Below are positions 14,581 to 23,157 of a stretch of 28,755 nt of DNA, piece by piece; position 1 is the stretch's first letter, and every line of letters starts with the position of its first letter. The DNA lies in assembly GCA_947624715.1 (NCBI GenBank), contig CANQLO010000025.1, positions 1 to 28,755 on the forward strand. The letters are read 5' to 3'. The notes beneath the pieces are model-generated. The model was not told where the DNA came from, did no database searches, and saw nothing but the letters and a program-made list of their open reading frames with translations. Source of the stretch: an uncultured Clostridia bacterium. GTDB taxonomy: Bacteria; Bacillota_A; Clostridia; TANB77; CAG-508. The position numbers and the translations under genes were made by a program.

Positions 14581-16155
14581 ATGAAAATAAAAAATTTCTT
14601 TCAAAAAGATTTAGAAGATGTAAAGTTTCATTTTAACAAAGAAAAGGTAAAAATTTTTATAATTACCTTAGTTGTTTCAATGATTGTACATTTTCAATTA
14701 TATGCATTGATGATAACAGGACCAGACACGTTAATAAATAGTATGTATCATAATCCAAATGGCTGGGAAGTAATGCTTCTAAGATTTGGACTAGTTTGTG
14801 TACAATTCTTAAAAGGGAATGTAGTATCACCAGTTTTTGCAACTTTAATTAGTAGCGTATTTCTTGCAATAACGGTAAATTTAGTAATTGATATATTTGA
14901 TATTAAAAATAAATATTTTAAATATTTACTAGCAATTATCTTTGCTGTTGCACCTAATTTTTCTGCAACTTTAACATTTTTCTACTGCTCAGATGCGTAT
15001 ATGTTAGGAATGCTTTTAGCAACACTATCAATATATCTTTTAAGAAAATATAAAGATAAAAAATATATGATATTAGTAAGTAGTGTGCTTTTAATGTTTT
15101 CAATCGCAATGTATCAAACATATCTCTCAGTAGCATTAGTTTTGTGCATAGCAACTGTAATACTAGATATCTTAAACCAAAAAGATGCCAAAGAAATTTT
15201 TAGATTTTTATTAAGAAGTATAGTAATGATTATAATAGGAACAGTTTTATTCTATATAACTGCACACATTATACTTGCAATCTTTGGATTTCAAGCAAGT
15301 AGTTATGGTGGAGCAGACTCAATTGGACTAAAAACAATATTTACTATACCAGAACACATTGCAGAAAGTTACCAAAGCTTTTTCAACTATTTCTTCACAG
15401 ATAAAATGATACCAAATACAATTTGGGGAACAAATATATTCTATGCAATAATTTTTGCAAGTGCGATTATAGCAAGTATAACTGTAATTTCAAAAAATAA
15501 GCTATGGAGAAAAATAGCAGTTATATGTTTTATAATTATTTTACCAATATGTTTTGGAGTAATTGAAATAATAGCAACAACTACAGATATCCATGTCTTA
15601 ATGGCTTGTTCAATGATTTACATATTTCCAATATTCTTTAGCATATTGGAAAGTATGAAAAAGGGAACAATGGCGAATGTATTAAAATTGATAACTATAA
15701 TTTGTACAGTATCAATATGTTGGATTTATATTTGGCAAGACAATGCATCTTATATTTCAATAAAAGCAATGCAAAATCAAACAATACTAACAGCTGAAAG
15801 AATATTAACTAGAATAGAAGAGCTAGATGGCTATACAGAAGATATGCCAGTATTACCTTTAGGAGGATTTGGTGGTAATGAATATTTAAACAGAAAAAAT
15901 ACAGATACTGAAGCTAGAAGAATATTTGATAGGTCATGGGGATTTATTTCAGACACTTCAACTATTTGGTGGGGTAACTTAGACAGCTGGAGAAAAGTTT
16001 TATATGAATATTTAGGAGCAAATGTTAAGTTAACAAACGAAAGAGTAAGCAAAGATATATTTGAAACAGATGAATACAAAACAATGAAATATTATCCAGA
16101 TAAAGATAGTATAAAAATAATAAACGGAACTGTAGTAGTAAAATTAAGTGACTAA
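14581..16155 (+). CDS. Glucosyltransferase, GtrII-like, polytopic
   Basis: 524 residues. Start ATG 14581 has AAAAAGGAG (14565-14573) at good distance; ATG 14575 is only one base from it. The family signature is near the N-terminus: ALMITGPDTLINSMYHNPNG, then WEVMLLRFGL. About 9-11 transmembrane segments follow and end in a soluble tail (about 400-524: RILTRIEELDGYTEDMPVLP, TSTIWWGNLDSWRKVLYEYL). GtrII-like enzymes use lipid-linked glucose on the outer face of the membrane to decorate cell-surface polysaccharide. Together with the DUF4358-MBOAT-DHHW group on the other side of nrdDG, it suggests a region for surface-glycan modification. The acceptor is not known. Confidence 0.85.
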   Translation: MKIKNFFQKDLEDVKFHFNKEKVKIFIITLVVSMIVHFQLYALMITGPDTLINSMYHNPNGWEVMLLRFGLVCVQFLKGNVVSPVFATLISSVFLAITVNLVIDIFDIKNKYFKYLLAIIFAVAPNFSATLTFFYCSDAYMLGMLLATLSIYLLRKYKDKKYMILVSSVLLMFSIAMYQTYLSVALVLCIATVILDILNQKDAKEIFRFLLRSIVMIIIGTVLFYITAHIILAIFGFQASSYGGADSIGLKTIFTIPEHIAESYQSFFNYFFTDKMIPNTIWGTNIFYAIIFASAIIASITVISKNKLWRKIAVICFIIILPICFGVIEIIATTTDIHVLMACSMIYIFPIFFSILESMKKGTMANVLKLITIICTVSICWIYIWQDNASYISIKAMQNQTILTAERILTRIEELDGYTEDMPVLPLGGFGGNEYLNRKNTDTEARRIFDRSWGFISDTSTIWWGNLDSWRKVLYEYLGANVKLTNERVSKDIFETDEYKTMKYYPDKDSIKIINGTVVVKLSD

Positions 16156-16186
16156 AACAAACCAGTAAGAAAGGATTATATCTAAA

Positions 16187-16843
16187 GTGAAAACAATTCT
16201 TATTGTAGAAGATGATATGTATATTCATAATCTAATAAAAGAAATTTTAGAAAACGAAAAATATACAGTTATAGATAGTTATTCAGGAACAGAAGCTCTA
16301 AGAGTTTTAGATAAGGAAAAAGTAGATTTAGTTTTATTAGACTTAATGCTTCCGGGATTAAATGGAGAAGAAGTAATAAAAAGAGTAAAAGATATTCCGA
16401 TTATAGTTATAAGTGCTAAAGTATCACCAGACTCTAAAGTTCAAGCATTACTAAATGGAGCTAATGATTATCTAACAAAACCTTTTAATAAAGATGAACT
16501 ACTAGCTAGAATAAAAGTTCAACTTAGAATAAATAAAAATGTTAATAAGAAACTAGAATATAAAGACATGATTTTAGATGAGGATAAGCATACAGTATAT
16601 GTAAAAAATAAATCAATTTCTTTAACTAAAACAGAGTATGCAATACTTAAACAATTACTGCTAAATGCAGAACAAGTGGTAACCAAATCTAAATTATTAG
16701 AACTTATAAGTGATTATACATTGGACTGTGATGAGAATTCATTAAAAGTTCATATAAGTAATATTAGAAGAAAAATTAGAAATATAACAGATGAAGAATA
16801 TATTGAATCTGTTTGGGGTATAGGATTTAAAATGTGCAATTGA
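16187..16843 (+). CDS. OmpR/PhoB family response regulator
   Basis: 218 residues from GTG 16187; AAAGGA (16170-16175) is 11 bases upstream and no ATG fits better. The receiver domain (1-115) has acidic residues E8/D9/D10, phospho-acceptor D52 in LVLLDLMLPGLNG, and K98 in DYLTKPF. The C-terminal winged helix (about 125-218) reads LTKTEYAILKQLLLNAEQVV, then CDENSLKVHISNIRRKIR. It pairs with the histidine kinase at 18705, with the ABC transporter between them. Its probable operator is the 11-bp-period repeat at 16902-16941 just downstream, before the ABC genes. The GtrII gene ends 31 bases upstream. Confidence 0.92.
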   Translation: MKTILIVEDDMYIHNLIKEILENEKYTVIDSYSGTEALRVLDKEKVDLVLLDLMLPGLNGEEVIKRVKDIPIIVISAKVSPDSKVQALLNGANDYLTKPFNKDELLARIKVQLRINKNVNKKLEYKDMILDEDKHTVYVKNKSISLTKTEYAILKQLLLNAEQVVTKSKLLELISDYTLDCDENSLKVHISNIRRKIRNITDEEYIESVWGIGFKMCN

Positions 16844-16901
16844 AAACATAGCATAACTCTTATTTAACGTCTTTAATGATAAGTTTCTTAGAATAAAAAA
16901 T

Positions 16902-16941
16902 CTTAACTAATTCTTAACACTTTCTTAACCGATTTCTTAAC
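16902..16941 (+). promoter_or_regulatory. Four direct CTTAAC repeats, probable response-regulator operator
   Basis: CTTAAC occurs at 16902-16907, 16913-16918, 16924-16929 and 16936-16941, with periods of 11, 11 and 12 bases, about one helical turn. Tandem half-sites one turn apart are how OmpR/PhoB-family regulators bind (B. subtilis PhoP uses TTAACA-like repeats with the same period). They end about 38 bases before the ABC ATPase gene, where a -35 box would lie, suggesting activation. Confidence 0.7.
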
Positions 16942-16978
16942 TATTAAATGTTAAATTATATGTAGAAAGGAGGAGGTT

Positions 16979-17893
16979 ATGGAATATATTATTGAAACAC
17001 ATAATCTTGAGAAAAGGTATAAAAAATTTAAAGCATTAGATGACTTTAATATCCATATAGAAAAAGGTGCAATTTATGGACTGATAGGAAGGAATGGTGC
17101 AGGAAAAACTACAGCTATTAGAGTAATTTGTGGATTACAAAAACCGAGCAAAGGTTCTTATTGCATTTATGGAATACAAAACACTGATAAAGATATTTTA
17201 AATTCTAGAAAAAGGATAGGAGCAATTATAGAAAAGCCATCTATTCATCTTGATATGAATGCAGAAGAAAATATGATTTTACAATACAAAACTATGGGTT
17301 TACCACTAAACAATACTATTAAAGAAATATTAGATACTGTTGGACTTTCAAATGTAGGAGATAAAAAAGCCAAAACTTTTTCTTTAGGAATGAAACAAAG
17401 ATTAGGTATAGCAATTGCATTAGTTGGAGGTCCAGATATACTTATTTTAGATGAACCAATAAATGGTTTAGATCCAGAAGGAATTATTGAATTAAGAGAA
17501 CTTATATTAAAATTAAATAGGGAAAAAGGAATAACATTTTTTATATCAAGTCATTATTTAGATGAATTATCAAAAATTGCCACCCATTATGGATTTGTAG
17601 AAAAGGGAAAAATAATAAAAGAAATAAGTTGTAAAGAACTACGAGAAAAATACAAAAAGAAAATTGAAATAAAAGTAAATAATATAAAGGAATGTGCTAA
17701 ATATTTAGAAGAAAAAAATATGCAATATGAAGTTATGTCAGAAAATATTGTAAATATATATAATGACATAAACATAACTGATTTTATAGTAGAACTTTCA
17801 AAAAGAAACTGCATCATCTCTGAATTCCATGAAAAGGAAGAAACACTTGAAAATTACTTTATTAACTTAGTCGGAGGTGATGAAAATGTATAA
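16979..17893 (+). CDS. ABC transporter ATP-binding protein (BcrA/LanF-like)
   Basis: 304 residues; AAAGGAGG (16966-16973) before ATG 16979. Walker A GRNGAGKT at 38-45, signature SLGMKQRLGIAIAL, Walker B ILILDEPINGLDPEG, and a C-terminal extension of about 85 residues after the H-loop, typical of the DrrA/BcrA/LanF type that pairs with a single ABC-2 permease. These transporters expel or neutralise bacitracin and lantibiotics. The location between a response regulator and a histidine kinase supports a peptide-antibiotic resistance or immunity role; the compound is unknown. It overlaps the permease gene by 8 bases. Confidence 0.93.
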   Translation: MEYIIETHNLEKRYKKFKALDDFNIHIEKGAIYGLIGRNGAGKTTAIRVICGLQKPSKGSYCIYGIQNTDKDILNSRKRIGAIIEKPSIHLDMNAEENMILQYKTMGLPLNNTIKEILDTVGLSNVGDKKAKTFSLGMKQRLGIAIALVGGPDILILDEPINGLDPEGIIELRELILKLNREKGITFFISSHYLDELSKIATHYGFVEKGKIIKEISCKELREKYKKKIEIKVNNIKECAKYLEEKNMQYEVMSENIVNIYNDINITDFIVELSKRNCIISEFHEKEETLENYFINLVGGDENV

Positions 17894-18695
17894 ACTACTA
17901 AAAGCAGGATTTTACAGATTAAGAAAGGATAAAATTTTCTGGATATTTATTGTAATTACAGTAGCACTATCAATATTTGCTCTAATGAGGTATTCTGCAA
18001 ATGGACTTAAACTAGAGAATCTTTTCAATGAATTTATCTATTATGAAGGACTTTTTATTTCATTATTTATAAGTTTGTTTATAGGAAGAGAACATTCGGA
18101 AGGAATTATTAGAAATAAAATAATTGTAGGACATAAAAGAACCAATATATATTTATCTAATCTTATTATTAGTATAGTTACATGTTTATTTTTTGGGCTA
18201 ATATACTATATAATTATTTTTGCAATAGGGACTCCATTATATGGAGCAATTCAAATGAATTATTCAGATATTATACAAATAATTTTAGACACAGCATTAG
18301 TTATAATATCATATTGTTCTATTTTCAATTTAGTAACGATGATGTTTTCAGAAATAACTGTTTCAACTATAATAGGTGTAATAGTGTATATTATAATGTT
18401 TGTAACAGTGTTGAATTTGCAGTATATAGCTCATGCACAAAAATATATAACAAATACATATTGGAAAAATGAAGAAGAAACTATTGTTAATCAAGAATTA
18501 AATTCTAATTATCCGGGAGATGATGTAGTAAAACTTGCAAAAAATGTTTACTACTTCATTCCACAGGGACAAGCATTTGAATTAGCATCTGGTAATACAG
18601 ATAATTTAACCATATATCCAAAATACTCTATTGCTCTTATAATAATTGTAAATGCCATTGGTGTATATTTATTTAAGTCAAAGGAATTAAAATAG
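17886..18695 (+). CDS. ABC-2 type permease
   Basis: 269 residues. GGAGGTGAT (17873-17881) fits the ATG at 17886 better than ATG 17880 or GTG 17877. Six hydrophobic segments are visible, with a larger outside loop (about 185-230, NTYWKNEEETIVNQELNSNY). The N-terminal MYKLLKAGFYRLRKDKIFWI is the usual cytoplasmic start of BcrB/LanE-type permeases. The cytoplasmic motif GREHSEGIIRNKIIVGHKRT after the second helix is the EExxG-like coupling region. Coupled to the ATPase gene by overlap and followed after 9 bases by the kinase gene. Confidence 0.88.
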   Translation: MYKLLKAGFYRLRKDKIFWIFIVITVALSIFALMRYSANGLKLENLFNEFIYYEGLFISLFISLFIGREHSEGIIRNKIIVGHKRTNIYLSNLIISIVTCLFFGLIYYIIIFAIGTPLYGAIQMNYSDIIQIILDTALVIISYCSIFNLVTMMFSEITVSTIIGVIVYIIMFVTVLNLQYIAHAQKYITNTYWKNEEETIVNQELNSNYPGDDVVKLAKNVYYFIPQGQAFELASGNTDNLTIYPKYSIALIIIVNAIGVYLFKSKELK

Positions 18696-18704
18696 GAGGA
18701 AGCC

Positions 18705-19580
18705 TTGATTACTATTATATGTATAATACTTTTTATAATTTGTTTAGCATTATTACTTAAAATATTTTTTATGAAAAAATCTATTAGAGAGATAAAGCAA
18801 TCAGTAAAAAATATTTTGAAAACAGATACAAACAACTTAATTATGATATTTTCATCAGATAAAGATATCGAAAGCTTAACTAATGAATTAAATGATGAAC
18901 TTAAAGATTTAAGAAAACAGAGATTGGTATATGAAAATGGAAATCAAGAACTGAAGAAACTTATAACTAATATTTCACATGATATGAGAACTCCTTTAAC
19001 TGCAATAAGTGGATATGTTGATTTAATAAAAGAAAGCAATAATTTAGAAAAACAACAAAATTATTTAAAGATAGTAGAAAATAAAACTAATGAACTTACT
19101 CAACTAACAGAGCAGTTATTTGACTTTTCAAAAACAATGGATATTGGAACAGATATAAATAAAGAAAAATGTTTAATCAATGAATTATTAGAAGAAACAA
19201 TTGCTAATAATTATGTTGTATTAAAAAACAAAAATATAACTCCAAAAATAGAAATAACAAAAAATAAAATATATAGAAATATAGACAGAAATTCCATGAC
19301 TAGAGTTTTAGAAAATATATTATCTAACATAGTAAAATATAGTAATGGCAATTTTAAAGTAATACTTGATGATAATGGAAAAATAACTTTTTCAAATAAA
19401 GCAAAAACTTTAGATGCAACTACTGTGCAGAAAATATTTGACAGATATTATACAGTAGAAAATGCAAAGAAATCAACAGGAATAGGCTTATCTATTGCAA
19501 AGCAATTAGTTGAGCTAAATGAAGGAAGCATAAGTGCAAAATATATAAAAGGAAATCTAATTATAGAGATTGAATTATAA
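18705..19580 (+). CDS. Sensor histidine kinase
   Basis: 291 residues from TTG 18705; AGGAGG (18694-18699) is 5 bases upstream, which decides this unusual start. One hydrophobic N-terminal stretch (2-23), no extracellular domain, a short coiled region (24-80), then the H-box NISHDMRTPLTAISGYVDLI with H92, N-box RVLENILSNIVKYS, and G-box KKSTGIGLSIAKQLVELN. Kinases without an outside domain often sense through their ABC transporter or within the membrane, as in Bce-type and lantibiotic systems. This fits the order regulator, ATPase, permease, kinase. Its partner is the regulator at 16187. Confidence 0.92.
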   Translation: MITIICIILFIICLALLLKIFFMKKSIREIKQSVKNILKTDTNNLIMIFSSDKDIESLTNELNDELKDLRKQRLVYENGNQELKKLITNISHDMRTPLTAISGYVDLIKESNNLEKQQNYLKIVENKTNELTQLTEQLFDFSKTMDIGTDINKEKCLINELLEETIANNYVVLKNKNITPKIEITKNKIYRNIDRNSMTRVLENILSNIVKYSNGNFKVILDDNGKITFSNKAKTLDATTVQKIFDRYYTVENAKKSTGIGLSIAKQLVELNEGSISAKYIKGNLIIEIEL

Positions 19581-19595
19581 AATTTTGTAAATCTA

Positions 19596-19624
19596 TTTAC
19601 AAATACCCTCAGGGGGTATATAAT
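19596..19624 (+). promoter_or_regulatory. csoR promoter with embedded CsoR operator
   Basis: TTTACA (19596-19601), 17 bases, TATAAT (19619-19624). The spacer is the inverted repeat ATACCC (19603-19608), five bases, GGGTAT (19614-19619), the TACCC...GGGTA form typical of CsoR/RcnR-family operators. CsoR bound here blocks the promoter until Cu(I) releases it. The predicted start near 19631 rules out translation from ATG 19628. Confidence 0.85.
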
Positions 19625-19639
19625 GCTATGGGTGATAAA

Positions 19640-19936
19640 ATGAAAGATAATTGTTGTAAAAAGAAGACTCATAGAGAAGCGGAAGAGAAAAAAGCTATAT
19701 GCAATAGACTAAATAGAATTGAAGGACAAATAAGAGGAATAAAAAAGATGGTTGAAGAAGATAGTTATTGTAATGATATTTTAGTTCAATTATCTGCTGT
19801 TGAAAATTCTATTAAAAGTTTATCTAATCATGTATTAGAAAAGCATTTATATAGTTGTGTAACAAATGATATAAAAGAAGGTAAACTAGAAATATTAGAT
19901 GAACTGACAAGTTTATTTAAGAAGTTTAACAGATAA
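19640..19936 (+). CDS. csoR: Copper-sensing repressor CsoR
   Basis: 98 residues from ATG 19640 with GGTGAT at 19631-19636; ATG 19628 lies at or before the transcription start. The helical DUF156 fold: ICNRLNRIEGQIRGIKKMVE, then DSYCNDILVQLSAVENSIKS. The Cu(I) ligands C44, H69 and C73 are present with the spacing of B. subtilis CsoR, and the N-terminus has extra Cys/His (NCCKKKTH). As a dimer or tetramer it represses the operon that also holds copZ and copA. Its operator lies in its own promoter, so the circuit is autoregulated. Confidence 0.92.
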   Translation: MKDNCCKKKTHREAEEKKAICNRLNRIEGQIRGIKKMVEEDSYCNDILVQLSAVENSIKSLSNHVLEKHLYSCVTNDIKEGKLEILDELTSLFKKFNR

Positions 19937-19982
19937 AATTATAGAAGTATCAATCAAAATTTTAAAGTAGAAAGGAGAAACT

Positions 19983-20000
19983 CGTATAATAAGTTATACG
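19983..20000 (+). promoter_or_regulatory. Hairpin between ribosome-binding site and start of the thioesterase gene
   Basis: AAAGGAG (19971-19977) is 35 bases from ATG 20013, too far to act directly. Between them CGTATAA (19983-19989) and TTATACG (19994-20000) form a perfect 7-bp stem with a 4-base loop. Folding would bring the site to about 17 bases from the start. It could be an inserted palindrome or a control hairpin. Confidence 0.5.
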
Positions 20001-20012
20001 AAAAAAACAAAA

Positions 20013-20429
20013 ATGGGAATTACATTTGAAAGAAGAATAAACTATTATGAAACTGACAGAATGGGAGTAGTACACCATTCAAATTACATTAGATTTTTAG
20101 AAGAAGCTAGATGTTATTGGCTTGAAAAATTAGAAATGCCTTTTGAGAAACTTGAAAAGCAAGGAATAACAATTCCAGTACTTGGAGTAAATATTAGTTA
20201 TAAACATCATGTTACATTTGGAGATACTATTTTAATAAATGTTAAAATGAAGGAGTATAATGGTGTAAGAATGACAGTCGGATATGATGTTAAAGATAAG
20301 GCAACCGGAATGACAGTTCTAACAGGAGAAACAAAGCATTGTTTCACTAATAGAGAACTTAAACCAATAAATTTAAAAAAAGTAAATGTTGATTTTTATA
20401 ATAAATTTTTAAGTACAGTAGAAGAATAG
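20013..20429 (+). CDS. Acyl-CoA thioesterase, YbgC/4-hydroxybenzoyl-CoA type
   Basis: 138 residues of a hotdog fold. The active-site helix region is RINYYETDRMGVVHHSNYIR, with the Asp of YETDRMG as the expected catalytic residue, followed by FLEEARCYWLEKL; the beta-sheet part includes YKHHVTFGDTILINVKM. YbgC-type enzymes hydrolyse acyl-CoA thioesters. Its place inside the copper operon is not explained by its chemistry, but thioesterases with a similar sequence are seen beside metal genes in Clostridia. The start at 20013 is chosen because MGITFERRINYYETD is the usual family N-terminus; the ribosome-binding site is oddly distant. Confidence 0.88.
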   Translation: MGITFERRINYYETDRMGVVHHSNYIRFLEEARCYWLEKLEMPFEKLEKQGITIPVLGVNISYKHHVTFGDTILINVKMKEYNGVRMTVGYDVKDKATGMTVLTGETKHCFTNRELKPINLKKVNVDFYNKFLSTVEE

Positions 20430-20555
20430 ATATTATAAATTTAACTAAAAAGATAAACTGGTAAAAATGAATACGAATGATAAAGTAAATAAAAAAAAGA
20501 CAGATTTAAAGTTTAGTTCAAAATAAATAAAAAATTTTAAGGAGGAAAATTAAAA

Positions 20556-20765
20556 ATGAAAGAAATTGTATTAAATGTAAAAGGAATGGTTTGCAATGGA
20601 TGCGAAAACAGAGTAAAAAATGCTCTAAAAAATATTGATGGAGTTGAAGAGGTTCTGGCAAATCATGAAACAGGAGTTGTAAAAGTTACATCAAATGAAG
20701 ATGTATCAAAAGAAAAGCTAGAAGAAACAGTAGAAGATATAGGATTTGAAGTAGTAAAGGATTAA
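20556..20765 (+). CDS. copZ: Copper chaperone CopZ (heavy-metal-associated domain)
   Basis: 69 residues with a strong AAGGAGG upstream. A single HMA ferredoxin-like domain: MKEIVLNVKGMVCNGCENRV, with the metal-binding GMxCxxC motif (C13 and C16), and the closing strand IGFEVVKD. It carries Cu(I) in the cytoplasm to the ATPase CopA encoded 4 bases downstream. The 126 bases before it hold no convincing gene; a 19-codon open stretch at 20467-20526 lacks a ribosome-binding site. Confidence 0.9.
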   Translation: MKEIVLNVKGMVCNGCENRVKNALKNIDGVEEVLANHETGVVKVTSNEDVSKEKLEETVEDIGFEVVKD

Positions 20766-20769
20766 ATTT

Positions 20770-22978
20770 ATGAAAAAAATAATTTTATCCATTGATGGAA
20801 TGACTTGTTCAGCATGTTCAAATGGACTAGAAAAATATTTAAATAAACAGAAGCGGAGTAAAAAATGCATCTGTTAATTTAGTGATGGCAAATGCTTCTA
20901 TTGAGTATGATGAAAAATTGCTTAACAAGGAAAAACTAGAAGAGTTTGTAAAACAAGCTGGATTTAAAAGTTTAGGAGAATTTAAAGAAATAAATCTTGA
21001 AGCTAAAAATAAAACTGAAAAAATTAAGTTTATAGTGTTTACATTTTTAGCAATTTTTCTAATGTATGTTTCTATGGGACATATGATAAACCTTCCAACG
21101 ATTCCATTTTTAGATATGCACACTCATATAAATAATTATATGATTTGTTTGCTAGTTCTTACAATTTGTTTTATCATATATGGATTTGACATTTTAAGAA
21201 ATGGATATAAAAATCTAATTCACAGGACTCCTAATATGGACACTTTAGTTGGAATAGGAGTGCTTACAAGTTTTATTTATAGTTTATATAATATGATTAT
21301 GGTCTTTAATGGAAGTACTGGTTTAGCAATGAACTTATATTTTGAATCATCTGCAATAGTCATTTATTTCATTAAACTTGGAAGATATATTGATGGCATT
21401 AGTAAAGATAAAACTAAAGAAGCAATACAAAAATTAGTAAAAATTACTCCTAATACAGCAGTAATTAAAGTGGATGGTAAAGAAAAAACAGTTACACTTG
21501 ATGAAATAAAAAAAGGTGACATTGTAGTATGCAAACCAGGAGAAAAAATTGCTGTTGATGGAGAAATTGTATTTGGCAGATCTCACTTAGACGAATCTTT
21601 TATCACAGGAGAAAGCAAACCTACTTCTAAAGAAATAGGAAACAAAGTAATTGCAGGAAGTATGAATTATGACGGATATATTGAATATAAGGCAGAAAGA
21701 ATAGGAAAAGAATCAACAGTATCAGAAATAGTAAAATTAGTTGTTGAAGCAAGTAATACAAAGCCTAAGATAGCTAAGATTGCAGATAAAGTATCAGGAT
21801 ACTTTGTACCAGTTGTAATGGCAATAGCAGTACTTACGTTATTATTTTATCTAGTAACAGGTCAAGGAATACAAAGTTCTATTATAACATTTGTAACAAT
21901 ACTAGTTGTAGCTTGTCCATGTAGTTTAGGATTAGCAACTCCACTTGCAGTTGTTGTAAGTGAAGGCTTATGCGCATCAAATGGAATACTTATAAAGAAA
22001 AGTGAGATTTTAGAAAGTGCACAAAAAGTAAATACAATTGTATTTGATAAAACTGGAACACTAACTTATGGAAAGTTAAAAATAGCAGAAGTAATAAATT
22101 ATAGTAATATTAAAGAAAAAGAACTATTACAGTTAGTAGGAAGTATTGAAAATAAATCATCTCATCCAATAGGAAAAGCTTTTACAGATTATATGGATGA
22201 AAATAAAATAAAATATATAGATGTCAAAGACTTTGAAAACATCTCTGGATTAGGTGTAATAGGAAAAATAAATCAAAATGAATTTATAATTGGAAACTCT
22301 AAAATACTTGAAAAATATAAAATAAAAAATCCATATTTAGAAGATGAAAAAAGATTATCTGCAAATGGAAATAGTATAGTTTATGTTGTAAAAGAAAAAG
22401 AAGTTATTAGCTTAATAGGAGTAAACGATATTATAAGAGAAAATGTTAAAGAAGTTATAAAAAGACTAAATGAAATGCATATTGATACAATAATGCTTAC
22501 AGGAGATAACAAAGAAACAGCTGAAAAAATTGCAAAAGAAATTGGCATAACAAAAGTTATTGCAAATGTACTTCCAAGTGAAAAAGCAAGTACTATAAAA
22601 AAATTAAAACAAGAAAATAAATTTGTTTTAATGTGTGGTGATGGTATAAATGATAGCCCAGCTTTAGCAAGTTCAGATATTGGAGTTAGTGTAAATAGCG
22701 GAACAGATATTGCAATGGATTCATCAGATGTAATTTTAACGAAAAATGACTTAAATAGTATTTTAAATTTGATAAAAATAAGTAAAAGAACAATAAGTAT
22801 CATAAAACAAAATTTGTTTTGGGCATTTTTCTACAATATGCTTATGATACCAGTTGCAATGGGAGTATTTAAATTTTTAGAAGTAACAATAAATCCAATG
22901 CTTGCAAGTTTAGCAATGGTTCTAAGCAGTATTACTGTTATATTAAATACACTTAGACTAAAAATGATTAAGATGTAA
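20770..22978 (+). CDS. copA: Copper-exporting P1B-type ATPase, needing a +1 frameshift at CGG
   Basis: AAAGGA (20756-20761) precedes ATG 20770. Frame 0 reads MKKIILSIDGMTCSACSNGL and EKYLNKQK, then CGG AGT and on to TAA at 20875-20877. Skipping the C at 20854 gives KGVKNASVNLVMANASIEYD, the conserved second half of the HMA domain, and continues to 22978: 735 residues in all. The remainder is intact: actuator FITGES, membrane CPC (VVACPCSLGLATPLAV), DKTGTLTYG phosphorylation site, SSHPIG, and hinge CGDGINDSPALA. The protein pumps Cu(I) out using ATP. A downstream start at the in-frame GTG 20882 would lose the metal-binding domain and has no ribosome-binding site. The lesion has the same form as in nrdG and in the gene at 27308. 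Confidence 0.9.
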
Positions 22979-23032
22979 TTTTTTAAGTTTCGTCTTTTGA
23001 AAAAAATACTGCAACTTAAATATAAATTTATA

Positions 23033-23062
23033 TTGACATCCATATTTATATAAATATATAAT
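23033..23062 (+). promoter_or_regulatory. Promoter upstream of the second membrane-anchored gene
   Basis: TTGACA (23033-23038), 18 bases, TATAAT (23057-23062). A 10-bp inverted repeat flanks it (TCTTTTGAAA 22993-23002 and TTTCAAAAGA 23088-23097). The leader is about 90 bases. The rest of the 179-base gap after copA holds nothing else I recognise. Confidence 0.65.
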
Positions 23063-23157
23063 AATTATATTAAGAAAATTGCTTAGTTTCAAAAGATAAA
23101 ATTTCTTTTATTTATATGTGAACTTTCGAAAAAAGCAAGAAAGGTATATATATTTAT

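Noticed and set aside
20467..20526. 19-codon open stretch between the thioesterase and copZ genes
   Set aside because: Low-complexity Lys-rich reading without a ribosome-binding site.
20882..22978. Reading copA as starting at GTG 20882
   Set aside because: It removes the CxxC metal-binding domain whose first half is encoded directly upstream with its own ribosome-binding site; the one-base shift at 20854 explains the break better.
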